From assembly GCF_000474945.1 (NCBI RefSeq), contig NZ_KI440837.1, positions 297,779 to 361,778 on the forward strand: a stretch of 64,000 bases of DNA, given 5' to 3'. Positions 8,938 to 18,105 of the stretch are shown here, piece by piece. The notes under the pieces were generated by a model. That model was not told where the DNA came from. It saw nothing but the letters and a program-made list of their open reading frames with translations, and made no database searches. The translations under genes were made by a program, and so were the position numbers. Numbering within the stretch: the first letter of the stretch is position 1; each line of letters opens with the position of its first letter. Source of the DNA: Solimonas soli DSM 21787. Lineage in GTDB: Bacteria; Pseudomonadota; Gammaproteobacteria; Nevskiales; Nevskiaceae.

Positions 8938-9515
8938 AGCACGAGCTCGCGCGCCTGCAGCGGTGCCGGCAGCGCCTGGTGGCTGGTCATGAGAATGGCG
9001 CCGCCCTGCGCCAGATGCGCCCCGGCCAGCTGCGCGAACAGCGCCAGGCCGCCGGCATCGAGACCGTCGAGCGGCTCGTCCAGCAGCCACACCGGCCGCC
9101 GCTGCAGCAGCAGGCGCGCCAGCGCGGTGCGCCGCTTCTGGCCGGCCGACAGCTGGCGGCAGGCGCGCAGGCGCGCGCGCGGCGGCAGCTGCAGACGCTC
9201 GAGCGCCGGAGCGATTGCCGCCGTCGCGGCGCCGTTGATGCCGCACCAGAAGCGCAGGTTCTCGAGCGGCGACAGCTGCGGGTTGAGACCGTTGCGGTGG
9301 CCGAGCCAGTGGGGCTGCGCGTCGGCCGGCTGCCAGACGATCGTGCCGGCGCCGCGGCGCAGACCGGCCAGCGTCTCGAGCAGCGAGGTCTTGCCGACGC
9401 CGTTGGCACCGCGCAGATGCACGAGCTCGCCGGCGTCGAGACGCAGCGCGAAATCGCGCAACAGCGCGCGATCGCCGCGGGTCACGGTGAGCGGATCGGC
9501 AGTCAGTAGAGGCAC
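8934..9515 (-). CDS. ccmA: Haem exporter ATP-binding protein CcmA
   Basis: The 193-residue ABC ATPase has Walker [17 protein letters not shown], signature [15 protein letters not shown], Walker [13 protein letters not shown] and an H-loop (MTSHQ). These match CcmA, which powers release of holo-CcmE. It is the first gene of the ccm operon, reading right to left, with a GTG start at 9513-9515; no strong Shine-Dalgarno is obvious. The 148 bp to folD on the other strand must hold divergent promoters, but no clear -35/-10 pair was picked out. Confidence 0.95.
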   Translation of the reverse strand: MPLLTADPLTVTRGDRALLRDFALRLDAGELVHLRGANGVGKTSLLETLAGLRRGAGTIVWQPADAQPHWLGHRNGLNPQLSPLENLRFWCGINGAATAAIAPALERLQLPPRARLRACRQLSAGQKRRTALARLLLQRRPVWLLDEPLDGLDAGGLALFAQLAGAHLAQGGAILMTSHQALPAPLQARELVL

Positions 9516-9663
9516 AGGCGCACGGCCGGATGAAAAAACGCCGCGTAGTGTACGGGATGGGGCCGCGCGCCGAGCCGATCTGGATCAATCGGCGGCGCGA
9601 TCGTCGCCGCGCGAAGCATTAAAATGCGCGGCTCTGCCGCATGCCACTACCGGACTCCCTCTC

Positions 9664-10530
9664 TTGAGCGCTCAACTGATCGACGGCAAGGCCGTCGCCG
9701 CCGCCGTCCACGAACGGGTCCGCGTCGCCGTCGCCGAGCGCCTGGCCGCCGGCAAGCGCGCGCCGGCCCTCGCTACCGTGCTGGTCGGCGCCGACCCGGC
9801 CTCGGAAATCTACGTGCGCAACAAGCGCCTGACCTGCGAGAAGGTCGGCATCCGCTCGGTGCCGATGCATTTCGACGCCGGCATCGGCGAAGCCGAGCTG
9901 CTGGCCGCGGTCGACGCGCTCAACGCCGACGACGACATCGACGGCATCCTCGTGCAGCTGCCGCTGCCGGCGCACATCAATGCCATCCGCGTCACCGAGC
10001 GCATCCGCGCCGACAAGGACGTCGACGGCTTCCATCCCTACAACATCGGCCGGCTCGCGCAGCGCATTCCCAGCCTGCGGCCGTGCACGCCGTTCGGCGT
10101 CATCGAGCTGCTGAAATCGACCGGCGAGACCTTCAAGGGCAAGCGCGCCGTGGTCGTCGGCGCCAGCAACCACGTCGGCCGGCCGATGATGCTGGAGCTG
10201 ATGCTGGCCGGCGCCACCGCGACCTGCTGCCACCGCTTCACGCGGGACGTCGCCGGCGAAGTGATCCGCGCCGACATCGTCGTCGCCGCGGTCGGCAAGC
10301 CGCGCATGGTGCAGGGCAGCTGGATCAAGCCGGGCGCGACGGTGATCGACGTCGGCATCAACCGCCTGCCCGACGGCAGGATCTGCGGCGACGTCGACTT
10401 CGATGCCGCCAGGGAGCGCGCCGCCCACATCACGCCGGTGCCCGGCGGCGTCGGCCCGATGACGGTGGCGATGCTGATGCAGAACACGCTGACCGCCTGC
10501 GTCGCGCGCGACGGCCACGGCATCGACTGA
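9664..10530 (+). CDS. folD: Bifunctional methylenetetrahydrofolate dehydrogenase/cyclohydrolase FolD
   Basis: The 288-residue protein matches FolD, which interconverts methylene-, methenyl- and formyl-tetrahydrofolate in the cytosol. Signatures are [14 protein letters not shown] (catalytic Lys region), [24 protein letters not shown], the NADP-binding [13 protein letters not shown] and the C-terminal [18 protein letters not shown]. The start is probably TTG at 9664-9666, since it gives the family N-terminus [12 protein letters not shown]. No in-frame ATG lies nearby. A nine-codon ATG frame at 9641-9667 overlaps this TTG and could couple its translation. Confidence 0.95.
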   Translation: MSAQLIDGKAVAAAVHERVRVAVAERLAAGKRAPALATVLVGADPASEIYVRNKRLTCEKVGIRSVPMHFDAGIGEAELLAAVDALNADDDIDGILVQLPLPAHINAIRVTERIRADKDVDGFHPYNIGRLAQRIPSLRPCTPFGVIELLKSTGETFKGKRAVVVGASNHVGRPMMLELMLAGATATCCHRFTRDVAGEVIRADIVVAAVGKPRMVQGSWIKPGATVIDVGINRLPDGRICGDVDFDAARERAAHITPVPGGVGPMTVAMLMQNTLTACVARDGHGID

Positions 10531-10546
10531 AGACCGGCGCGGCTGC

Positions 10547-11625
<1,079 letters not shown>

Positions 11626-11662
11626 TCACCGCGGCGTCAGTTGAATGATCCGTTTTAGACAG

Positions 11663-11680
11663 AATAGAATTATTCCTATT
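11663..11680. promoter_or_regulatory. AT-rich imperfect dyad, possible Fur-type operator
   Basis: An 18 bp imperfect inverted repeat, AATAGAATTATTCCTATT, lies in a short AT-rich island 28 bp before the ATG at 11708; the surrounding DNA is strongly GC-rich. ATCGATAACG follows directly. The spacing and base make-up fit a promoter with an overlapping repressor site of Fur/Zur type. Match to the GATAAT hexamers of Fur boxes is only partial, so the regulator is a guess. Confidence 0.35.
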
Positions 11681-11707
11681 ATCGATAACGTTTGGATTCA
11701 GCACCGT

Positions 11708-12649
11708 ATGCGCAGATCGGCGGCAGTGGCAGCGTGCATTGCGACCCTCGCGGGCGGCATGAGCGGAGTGGCGCAGGCGGACGAGCCGATCTTCGGCTAC
11801 ATCTACACGACCGATCTGCTGCCGCAGGGCAAGACCGAGATCGAGCAGTGGGCGACGGAGCGCGAAGGCCGCTCGCAGGGCAGCTTCCACCTGCTGCAGA
11901 CGCGCACCGAGCTGTCCTACGGCCTCAGCGACAACCTGCAGATCTCGGGCTACGCGAACCTCGCCTGGGCCAGCGTCAATCACAACACGCCGTCCGGCGA
12001 AACCGCGCCGCCGGAGGTGTTCGCCGACTACGACGCCGACCCGGACGCGCGCTTCCGCCAGTTCCGCGTCGAGAGCTTCTCGTTCGAAGCGCTGTACCGC
12101 TTCCTCAGCCCCTACACCGATCCGGTCGGCGCGGCGCTGTATCTGGAACCGTCGATCGGCCCGCGCACGCGCGAGCTGGAGGCGCGCCTGATCCTGCAGA
12201 AGAACTTCCTCGACGACCGCCTGATCTTCGCCTTCAACACCACGCTCGGCTACGAGTGGCGCTATCTGCAGGGCGATCCGTCGGCCGATCCCGCGTCGGA
12301 CGATTTCAGGGATCACTGGGACAAGGAGACCGACGTCAACTTCGGCCTCGCCGGCAGCTACCGCTTCGTGTCGAACTGGTCGGCCGGTCTCGAACTGCAG
12401 AACGAACGCGAATGGGCCGACCTCAATCCGTTCAAGTCGGAGAACCGCACCAACTCGGCCTGGTACTTCGGTCCGACCCTGCACTACGCGAACGAGCACT
12501 TCTTCGCGACCGGCACCATCCTCAAGCAGCTGCCCTGGGCGCAGGACTATGCCAACAGCGGCGCCGACAGCTTCACGGTGCACGGCATCACCAACGCCGA
12601 CGACTTCGAGAACTACCGCTTCCGCCTCAAGCTCGGCTACTACTTCTGA
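11708..12649 (+). CDS. DUF6662-like outer-membrane beta-barrel protein of a flavinylation cluster
   Basis: The 313-residue protein has a signal peptide (MRRSAAVAACIATLAGGMSG, cleaved near AQA-DEP). The rest is beta-rich with alternating aromatic residues and ends in YRFRLKLGYYF, typical of outer-membrane barrels. EIEQWATEREGRSQGSFHLL near the N-terminus resembles proteins annotated DUF6662; that name is from memory and moderately sure. The start ATG at 11708 gives a normal signal peptide, unlike an earlier in-frame ATG at 11645. An FMN-binding protein, ApbE and a membrane cytochrome follow, suggesting a role in extracytoplasmic flavin redox traffic. Confidence 0.7.
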   Translation: MRRSAAVAACIATLAGGMSGVAQADEPIFGYIYTTDLLPQGKTEIEQWATEREGRSQGSFHLLQTRTELSYGLSDNLQISGYANLAWASVNHNTPSGETAPPEVFADYDADPDARFRQFRVESFSFEALYRFLSPYTDPVGAALYLEPSIGPRTRELEARLILQKNFLDDRLIFAFNTTLGYEWRYLQGDPSADPASDDFRDHWDKETDVNFGLAGSYRFVSNWSAGLELQNEREWADLNPFKSENRTNSAWYFGPTLHYANEHFFATGTILKQLPWAQDYANSGADSFTVHGITNADDFENYRFRLKLGYYF

Positions 12650-12664
12650 GTAAGCCGCTTGGCC

Positions 12665-13195
12665 ATGCGCACATCCTTCTATCTGCTGCCGATCGCCCTG
12701 CTCGCCTCCGGCGCCGTGCAGGCGACGACCTATCTCACCGTCGACCAGGCGCAGGCGCAGATGCTGCCCGGCGCCACGCTCACGCAGGACTTCCGCCAGC
12801 TCACGCCGGCGCAGATCGCCGCGATCCGCAAGGACTCGGGGCAGTCGCCGCTCAACGATCAGCTGAAAGCCTGGCGCGCCAGCGACGGCAGCTGGTTCAT
12901 CGTCGACGAGGTCGTCGGCAAGCACGAGTTCATCACCTTCGCGGTGACGATCGACGGCGGCGGCGCGGTGCGGCGCGTCGAGGTGCTCGATTACCGCGAG
13001 GCCTACGGCTCGCAGGTGCGCGAAGCGGCCTGGCTGGCGCAGTTCGTCGGCAAGAAGCGCGGCGCACCGCTGGCCCTTGGCGACGACATCAAGAACATCT
13101 CCGGCGCCACGCTGTCCTCCAAGCACATCAGCGACGGCGTGCGGCGCCTGCTGTCGACGTATGCCATCGTCCTCGCGCCCGGCGCCACCGCTTGA
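12665..13195 (+). CDS. Exported FMN-binding domain protein (flavinylation substrate)
   Basis: The 176-residue protein has a signal peptide (MRTSFYLLPIALLASGAVQA) and a C-terminal FMN-binding domain. Its flavinylation motif is DIKNISGATLSSK, where Thr149 is the expected acceptor for a phosphoester-linked FMN from ApbE. GGGAVRRVEVLDYREAYG is the usual strand before that site. Such proteins carry electrons in the periplasm or at the cell surface. The ATG at 12665 lies 15 bp after the preceding gene and apbE starts inside its 3' end, so the pair is likely co-translated. The electron donor and acceptor are unknown. Confidence 0.88.
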   Translation: MRTSFYLLPIALLASGAVQATTYLTVDQAQAQMLPGATLTQDFRQLTPAQIAAIRKDSGQSPLNDQLKAWRASDGSWFIVDEVVGKHEFITFAVTIDGGGAVRRVEVLDYREAYGSQVREAAWLAQFVGKKRGAPLALGDDIKNISGATLSSKHISDGVRRLLSTYAIVLAPGATA

Positions 13196-14024
13196 GAGAG
13201 CCCGACCGCTGCTCGGCACGCTGGTCCGCATCAGCGTCGAGTTGGAGGACGACGCGCAGGCGCGGCACGCCGTCGAGGCCGCGTTCGCCGAAATCGCGCG
13301 CGTCCACCGCCTCATGACCTTCCACGAGGCGGACAGCGATCTCGGCCGCCTGAACCGGGCGGCGCCCGGCCTTGCCGTCGAGGTCGACACCCGCACCGCC
13401 GAAGTCCTGCAGACGGCGCTCGCCTTCGCACGGCAGTCGGACGGCGCCTTCGATCCCACGGTCGGCGCCGAGGCGGTCGCCGCCGGTGCGCTGCCGCGCC
13501 CGGCGGACAGCGACGCCGCCGATCCTGTCGCCGACTGGCATGACGTCCACATCGAGGGATGCGCGGTGCGCCTGCGCCGCAAGGCCTGGCTCGATCTCGG
13601 CGGCATCGCCAAAGGCTATGCCGTCGACCGCGCGATCGGCGTGCTGCAAGGCCATGGCGCGCAGCGCGCCTGCGTCGATGCCGGCGGCGATCTGCGCGTG
13701 CTCGGCACCGATCACGCCGTGCGCCTGCGCGTCGACGGTTCGCCGCAGCTGCCGCTGCTGCTGATCGACGATGGCGCCGTCGCGTCGAGCGGCGGCGATC
13801 CTTCGCTGCAGACCCCGCATTTCCACGCCGCGCGGCGCGCATCGCTGCCGGCCGCGCACTTCGCGAGTGTGACGGCGCCGTCCTGCATGGTCGCCGACGC
13901 CATGACCAAGATCGTGCTCGCGCTCGGCCTCGATGCCGCGCGCCCGCTGCTGCAACAGCATCGGGCCGCGGCATACGCGTTCTCGCCGCGGCACGGCTGG
14001 CGCGCGACGACGGCGATCGCATGA
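13161..14024 (+). CDS. apbE: FAD:protein FMN transferase
   Basis: The ~287-residue protein has the ApbE core: HRLMTFHEADSDLGRLN, DGAFDPTVGA, LDLGGIAKGYAVDRAIG, CVDAGGDLRVLG and the C-terminal metal-site region APSCMVADAMTKIVLALG. It transfers FMN from FAD to Thr/Ser of FMN-binding proteins, and the likely target is encoded just upstream. The best start is ATG at 13161, 35 bp inside that gene. From there no signal peptide or lipobox is visible, which is unusual because most gram-negative ApbE proteins are periplasmic lipoproteins. The start is therefore uncertain. Confidence 0.9.
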   Translation: MPSSSRPAPPLERARPLLGTLVRISVELEDDAQARHAVEAAFAEIARVHRLMTFHEADSDLGRLNRAAPGLAVEVDTRTAEVLQTALAFARQSDGAFDPTVGAEAVAAGALPRPADSDAADPVADWHDVHIEGCAVRLRRKAWLDLGGIAKGYAVDRAIGVLQGHGAQRACVDAGGDLRVLGTDHAVRLRVDGSPQLPLLLIDDGAVASSGGDPSLQTPHFHAARRASLPAAHFASVTAPSCMVADAMTKIVLALGLDAARPLLQQHRAAAYAFSPRHGWRATTAIA

Positions 14025-14494
14025 GGCCGACGCATCACCGCCCGCGCCCGTCGCCGCGCCTCGGCGCGCGGCGCAAGCAGGCCTTTCACCTGATCGGCCT
14101 CGGCATCTGGCTGTCCGGCATCGCCTGGCTGGTCCTGCACTATCTGCTGCGTCGCCAGGGCGAGTTCGGCCCGGAAGCGCATCCGCTCGAACCCTGGTCG
14201 CTGAAGTGCCACGGCGCCTTCGCCTTCGCCGCCCTGTGGATGAGCGGCACGCTGTGGGCGGTGCATGTGGTCAACGGCTGGGAGCAGAAGCGGCGGCGCC
14301 TGTCCGGCGCCCTGGTGTTCGCCCTGCTGGCGCTGCTGATCGTCAGCGGCTACCTGCTCTATTACGCCGGCGACGAGGACCTGCGCAACGCCACGTCGAT
14401 CGTGCACTGGGCCTGCGGTGTCGCCATCGCGCTGGCCTACGCCATCCACCGCCTCGCGCACCGCGTGTCGGCGGCCGGCGTCGAGCGGCCCTGA
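14021..14494 (+). CDS. DUF4405-like membrane cytochrome b-type protein
   Basis: The 157-residue protein has four hydrophobic helices with histidines placed as in small b-type cytochromes: KQAFHLIGLGIWLSGIAWLV, KCHGAFAFAALWMSGTLWAV, LVFALLALLIVSGYLLYYAG and VHWACGVAIALAYAIHRLAH. This resembles DUF4405, a family linked to flavinylated proteins. The ATG at 14021 overlaps the apbE stop (ATGA). It could pass electrons from the quinol pool to the FMN-binding protein outside the membrane; that direction is inference. Confidence 0.7.
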   Translation: MRPTHHRPRPSPRLGARRKQAFHLIGLGIWLSGIAWLVLHYLLRRQGEFGPEAHPLEPWSLKCHGAFAFAALWMSGTLWAVHVVNGWEQKRRRLSGALVFALLALLIVSGYLLYYAGDEDLRNATSIVHWACGVAIALAYAIHRLAHRVSAAGVERP

Positions 14495-14555
14495 GCCATG
14501 CCGCCACGGCGGCTGACGGCGCATACTGCGCCCGTCCCGTCCCGGTGCCGTCGCC

Positions 14556-15020
14556 ATGTCACGCGAACGTATCGAAAGCTTCTATTGCGCCTTCCGCCAT
14601 CGCGACGCGGCGGGCATGAGTGCCTGCTACCACGACGACGCGCGCTTCAGCGATCCGGTCTTTCCCGATCTCGACGCCGGCGGCGTGCGCGCGATGTGGA
14701 GCATGCTGCTCAGCGGCGCGAAGGATCTGCGCATCGAGTTCGGCGGCATCGACGCGGACGCGCAGCAGGGCCGCGCGCACTGGGACGCCTGGTACACCTT
14801 CTCGGCGACCGGCCGGCCGGTGCGCAACCACGTCGAGACGCGCTTCGAGTTCCGCGACGGATTGATCCTGGTGCAGCGCGACGCCTTCGACTTCCACCGC
14901 TGGGCGACGCAGGCGCTCGGCCTCACCGGCCGCCTGCTCGGCGGCACGGCCTTTCTGCAACGCAAGCTGCAGGCGCAGGCCGCGCAGCGGCTCGCGCAAT
15001 GGCGGCAGCGCAAGGGCTGA
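14556..15020 (+). CDS. NTF2-like/SnoaL-type protein
   Basis: The 154-residue protein starts MSRERIESFYCAFRHRDAAG and contains the SnoaL/NTF2-like pattern of a helix followed by MSACYHDDARFSDPVFPDLD and a curved sheet (ARFEFRDGLI-like segments). The fold hosts isomerases, hydratases and binding proteins, and no catalytic pair can be assigned here. It lies 61 bp after the flavinylation cluster on the same strand and converges with the lytic transglycosylase gene. A link to either is not evident. Confidence 0.75.
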   Translation: MSRERIESFYCAFRHRDAAGMSACYHDDARFSDPVFPDLDAGGVRAMWSMLLSGAKDLRIEFGGIDADAQQGRAHWDAWYTFSATGRPVRNHVETRFEFRDGLILVQRDAFDFHRWATQALGLTGRLLGGTAFLQRKLQAQAAQRLAQWRQRKG

Positions 15021-15130
15021 CGGCGGTCCTGCATATCGCGTTGACGTGGCTTGCGCTCAACCGCGGCGCGCATCCGCAGGCGTGATGCCGCGCCCTGCGG
15101 CGACGCACGTGCCGGAGCGGCGCTCAACTA

Positions 15131-15706
15131 TCAGCTGCGATACCAGCGCTGGTTCAGCGCATTGACGACCAGCATCGGGTAGTCCGGCTTGCCGTAGCTG
15201 CCGTTGTAGCGACCGAGCGCACCGATCAGGTTGCCGCGTTCCTGGTCGAGGTAGAACTTGAGGATCGTGCAGCCCATGCGCAGATTGGTGCGCACCTGAA
15301 AGAGGTTGTCGTCCGGCTTGCCGATCTCCTTGAGCCAGAACGGCATGATCTGCATCAGGCCCTGCGCGCCGGCGCTCGACACCGCGTAGCGGTTGAAGCC
15401 GCTCTCGACCTGGATCACCGCCAGCACCAGCTCCGGCGCGATCTTGGCGCGCCGCGCCTCGCTGTGCACGAGGCGCAGCAGTTCCAGGCGCTGGTCTTCG
15501 TCCGGCACGAACTTCTGCAGACGGCTCGACATGTCGACCAGCCAGACCTCGGCATCGAAGCGGTGCTCGAAGCTGTCGGCGGCGTCGATGTTCTTGGCCA
15601 GCAGCGCGCGCAATTCGGGCTCCGGCTCGCCGGTCGGGCCGGCATGCGCCGGCGCCGCCAGCGTCGCCGCCAGCAGAGCCGTCACCGCCGCGAACCGCCG
15701 CCGCAT
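15131..15706 (-). CDS. Lytic transglycosylase, SLT domain
   Basis: The 191-residue exported protein has a signal peptide (MRRRFAAVTALLAATLAAPAHA). The SLT core is IQVESGFNRYAVSSAGAQGL, with catalytic Glu101, followed by MQIMPFW and the substrate-site segment ALGRYNGSYGKPDY. It should cleave peptidoglycan glycan strands with 1,6-anhydro product formation. The N-terminal 80 residues (FEHRFDAEVWLVDMSSRLQK) are a family-typical spacer. The ATG at 15704-15706 lies 11 bp after the proS stop, so both are probably transcribed together. Confidence 0.9.
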   Translation of the reverse strand: MRRRFAAVTALLAATLAAPAHAGPTGEPEPELRALLAKNIDAADSFEHRFDAEVWLVDMSSRLQKFVPDEDQRLELLRLVHSEARRAKIAPELVLAVIQVESGFNRYAVSSAGAQGLMQIMPFWLKEIGKPDDNLFQVRTNLRMGCTILKFYLDQERGNLIGALGRYNGSYGKPDYPMLVVNALNQRWYRS

Positions 15707-15717
15707 GCGCGCGACGC

Positions 15718-17421
15718 TTACGCCGCCAGGCGCTCGAGCACGGCGGCACTGCTCGCCGCGATCATCTCGGCCTTCTCGGCGCGCCGGTGCTTGTACTCGA
15801 ACTGGGCGTTGGCGAGGCTCTTGTCGCCGATGACGATGCGATGCGGAATGCCGATCAGCTCGGCGTCGGCGAACATCGAGCCCGGTCGGTTGCCGCGATC
15901 GTCGAGCGCGACGTCGATGCCGGCCGCCAGCAGATCCCGGTACAGGCCTTCCGCCGCCTCCTTCACCGCCGCCGACTTGTCGCTGCCGATCGGACAGATG
16001 ATGACGCGGAACGGCGCGATCGCATCCGGCCAGATGATGCCGCTGGCATCGTGGTTCTGTTCGATCACCGCCGCCACCAAGCGCGTCACGCCGATGCCGT
16101 AGCAGCCCATCTCCGGCGTCACCGCCTTGCCTTCGGCGTCGAGCACCGTCACGCCCATCGCCTGGGTGTACTTGGTGCCGAGCTGGAAGATGTGGCCGCC
16201 TTCGATGCCGCGGTAGAACTTGATGGTGCCGACGCCGTCCGGGCTCGGATCGCCTTCGGCGATCATGCGCAGGTCGGCCGTTTCCGGCTCGGCGCAATCG
16301 CGGCCCCAGTTCACGCCGCGCAGGTGATGGTCATCCTCGTTGGCGCCGCAGACGAAGTCGGCGACTTCCGCCGCCGCGAAATCGGCGATCAGCGGAACCG
16401 GGCAGCCGACCGGGCCGAGATAGCCGACCTCGCAGCCGAACACCTTCCGCACCTCTTCCGGCGCCGCCATCGTCAGCGGGCTCGCCACCTTCGGATGCTT
16501 GGCCGCCTTGATCTCGTTGAGCTGGTGATCGCCGCGCAGCGCGATGCCGATCAGCCCGCCTCCGGCGGCTTTGACGACCAGCAGCTTGACCTTGCCGCTC
16601 AGCGGCACGTCCATGAATTTCGCAACCTGCTCGCAGGTCTTCTGCCCGGGCGTCGACACCTTCTCGACGCGCTTGCTCGCCGCCGCGCGCGGCGTGCCGC
16701 TCGGCCGGGTCTCCGCCGCCTCGACGTTCGCCGCGTAGCTGCCGCCCTGCGCGACCGCGAGCAGGTCCTCGCCCGAGCCGGCGAGGATGTGGAACTCCTC
16801 CGACAGCGCGCCGCCGATGTTGCCGGAGTCGGCCTTCACCGGACGGAACTCGGCACCGAGGCGCGTGAAGATGCGGATGTAGGCCTCGCGCATGTTCAGA
16901 TATTCGCGATGCAGGTCCTCCGCCGTCATGTGGAACGAGTAGGCGTCCTTCATCAGGAACTCGCGCGAGCGCATCACGCCGAAGCGCGGGCGGCGCTCGT
17001 CGCGGAACTTGGCCTGGATCTGGTAGAGGTTGACCGGCAGCTGGCGATAGCTGCGGAAGTCCTGGCGGAAGTGATGGCAGACCACTTCCTCGTGCGTCGG
17101 CCCCAGGCAGAAATCGTTCTGGTGACGATCCTTGAAGCGCAGCATCTCGGGGCCCATCTGATCCCAGCGGCCGGACTCCTGCCACAGCTCGGCCGGCTGC
17201 ACCGAGGGCATCAGCATCTCCAGCGCGCCGGCGCGGTTCATCTCCTCGCGCACGATGGTGGCGATCTTGGTCAGCGTGCGCAGACCTATCGGCAACCAGC
17301 TGTACAGGCCGCTGCCGAGCTGGCGGATATAGCCGGCGCGCAGCATCAGCTGATGGCTGACGACCTGCGCGTCGGCCGGCGTTTCCTTGGAGGTGGACAG
17401 CGGGAATTGCGTGAGACGCAT
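15718..17421 (-). CDS. proS: Prolyl-tRNA synthetase
   Basis: The 567-residue class II synthetase is the bacterial ProRS form with an editing (INS) domain inserted between motifs 2 and 3. It starts MRLTQFPLSTSKETPADAQV. Motif 1 lies near MLRAGYIRQLGSGLYSWLP and motif 2 near QIQAKFRDERRPRFGVMRSR. The INS domain runs roughly 220-400 (ALRGDHQLNEIKAAK), and the C-terminal anticodon domain contains IICPIGSDKSAAVKEAAEGL. Length is normal. The ATG at 17419-17421 fits family N-termini. Confidence 0.97.
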   Translation of the reverse strand: MRLTQFPLSTSKETPADAQVVSHQLMLRAGYIRQLGSGLYSWLPIGLRTLTKIATIVREEMNRAGALEMLMPSVQPAELWQESGRWDQMGPEMLRFKDRHQNDFCLGPTHEEVVCHHFRQDFRSYRQLPVNLYQIQAKFRDERRPRFGVMRSREFLMKDAYSFHMTAEDLHREYLNMREAYIRIFTRLGAEFRPVKADSGNIGGALSEEFHILAGSGEDLLAVAQGGSYAANVEAAETRPSGTPRAAASKRVEKVSTPGQKTCEQVAKFMDVPLSGKVKLLVVKAAGGGLIGIALRGDHQLNEIKAAKHPKVASPLTMAAPEEVRKVFGCEVGYLGPVGCPVPLIADFAAAEVADFVCGANEDDHHLRGVNWGRDCAEPETADLRMIAEGDPSPDGVGTIKFYRGIEGGHIFQLGTKYTQAMGVTVLDAEGKAVTPEMGCYGIGVTRLVAAVIEQNHDASGIIWPDAIAPFRVIICPIGSDKSAAVKEAAEGLYRDLLAAGIDVALDDRGNRPGSMFADAELIGIPHRIVIGDKSLANAQFEYKHRRAEKAEMIAASSAAVLERLAA

Positions 17422-17764
17422 GGCGGGCAACCGGCTTTCGATCGTTTTCGTAGGGACTGCTGAAGGCGCGGATTGTAGCGTCCGCCATACGTCCATGGCG
17501 CGATGCCCGCCCGTCCGGCGTCATCGCCCCGCATGCGTCTGCGATGCGCGGCGCGCGACTTCGGAAGGCAGTGGAGCGCATCGCAGAGCGCGCCGTACAC
17601 GCATCGCGCCTGTGTCGCTTCGCGAAAATCCTTTGCGCAACACATGGCGATGCGATAGCTTTCTCACGCTGCGCATCTTTCATGGAATCGGATGCGATGC
17701 GTCACAGAGTTCCGCTCATGGCGAGCAGAACACAGGAAGCTTGATCAATTGAGGGAGTCAGTCG
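17422..17764. other. 343 bp divergent intergenic region between proS and the H1-like gene
   Basis: No convincing gene is seen. The stretch must carry the proS promoter (minus) and the promoter of the histone-like gene (plus). It contains several scattered copies of GCGATGC/GCATCGC, for example around 17531-17549, 17578-17584 and 17650-17703. A good Shine-Dalgarno (GAGGGAG, 17752-17758) precedes the ATG at 17765. A short open frame at 17544-17744 has arginine-rich, non-protein-like composition and was left out. Confidence 0.5.
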
Positions 17765-18052
17765 ATGGGTGATGAACAGAACGCCACCAAGTCCACCGCC
17801 ATTCCGCCGCCGGCGGTTGTCGTGGCGCCGGTGAAGAAGGCCGTGAAGAAGGTGAAGAAAGCTGCCAAGAAAGCCGCCAAGGCCGTGAAGAAGGCAGCGA
17901 AGAAGGTCGCCAAGAAGCCGGCGAAGAAAGCGGCCAAGAAGGCCGTGAAGAAAGTCGCCAAGAAGGCTGCCAAGAAGCCGGCGAAGAAGGCCGTGAAGAA
18001 GGTCGCCAAGAAGGCTGCCAAGAAGCCGGCGAAGAAAGGCAAGAAGAAGTAA
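17765..18052 (+). CDS. Histone H1-like Lys/Ala/Pro-repeat protein
   Basis: This 95-residue, highly basic protein begins with a short neutral segment (MGDEQNATKSTAIPPPAVVV) and then consists almost wholly of KKAVKK, KKAAKK and KKPAKK units to the end. Composition and repeat form match bacterial H1-like proteins such as AlgP/Hc1-type tails, which bind DNA without a folded core. No enzymatic domain is present. A strong Shine-Dalgarno precedes ATG 17765, and a strong terminator follows at 18074-18105, so it is a single-gene unit. Its DNA repeats suggest expansion and contraction by slippage. Confidence 0.8.
   Translation: MGDEQNATKSTAIPPPAVVVAPVKKAVKKVKKAAKKAAKAVKKAAKKVAKKPAKKAAKKAVKKVAKKAAKKPAKKAVKKVAKKAAKKPAKKGKKK
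17942..18036 (+). repeat. 48 bp tandem coding repeat in the H1-like gene
   Basis: Two copies of a unit beginning GCCGTGAAGAA and ending CCGGCGAAGAA (17942-17988 and 17990-18036) repeat with a 48 bp period and differ at one base. A diverged related copy starts at 17882. The unit encodes AVKKVAKKAAKKPAKK. Confidence 0.85.
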
Positions 18053-18073
18053 GAGCCGCGAGGCTCGCTGCGA

Positions 18074-18105
18074 AGCGGCGGACCGCGAGGTCCGCCGCTT
18101 TTTTA
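18074..18105 (+). terminator. Rho-independent terminator after the H1-like gene
   Basis: A perfect 11 bp stem (AGCGGCGGACC / GGTCCGCCGCT) with a GCGA tetraloop is followed by a run of six T (18099-18104). It terminates plus-strand transcription 22 bp after the stop. The stop codon of the converging TIR gene (TAA, complement of 18103-18105) lies within the T-tract. Confidence 0.93.

Noticed and set aside
17544..17744. Short plus-strand frame before the H1-like gene
   Set aside because: Arginine-rich, with no Shine-Dalgarno and no family pattern; it is more likely promoter DNA.
17942..18036. CRISPR-like tandem repeats
   Set aside because: The repeats are contiguous coding units for Lys/Ala blocks without spacers; no cas genes are present.
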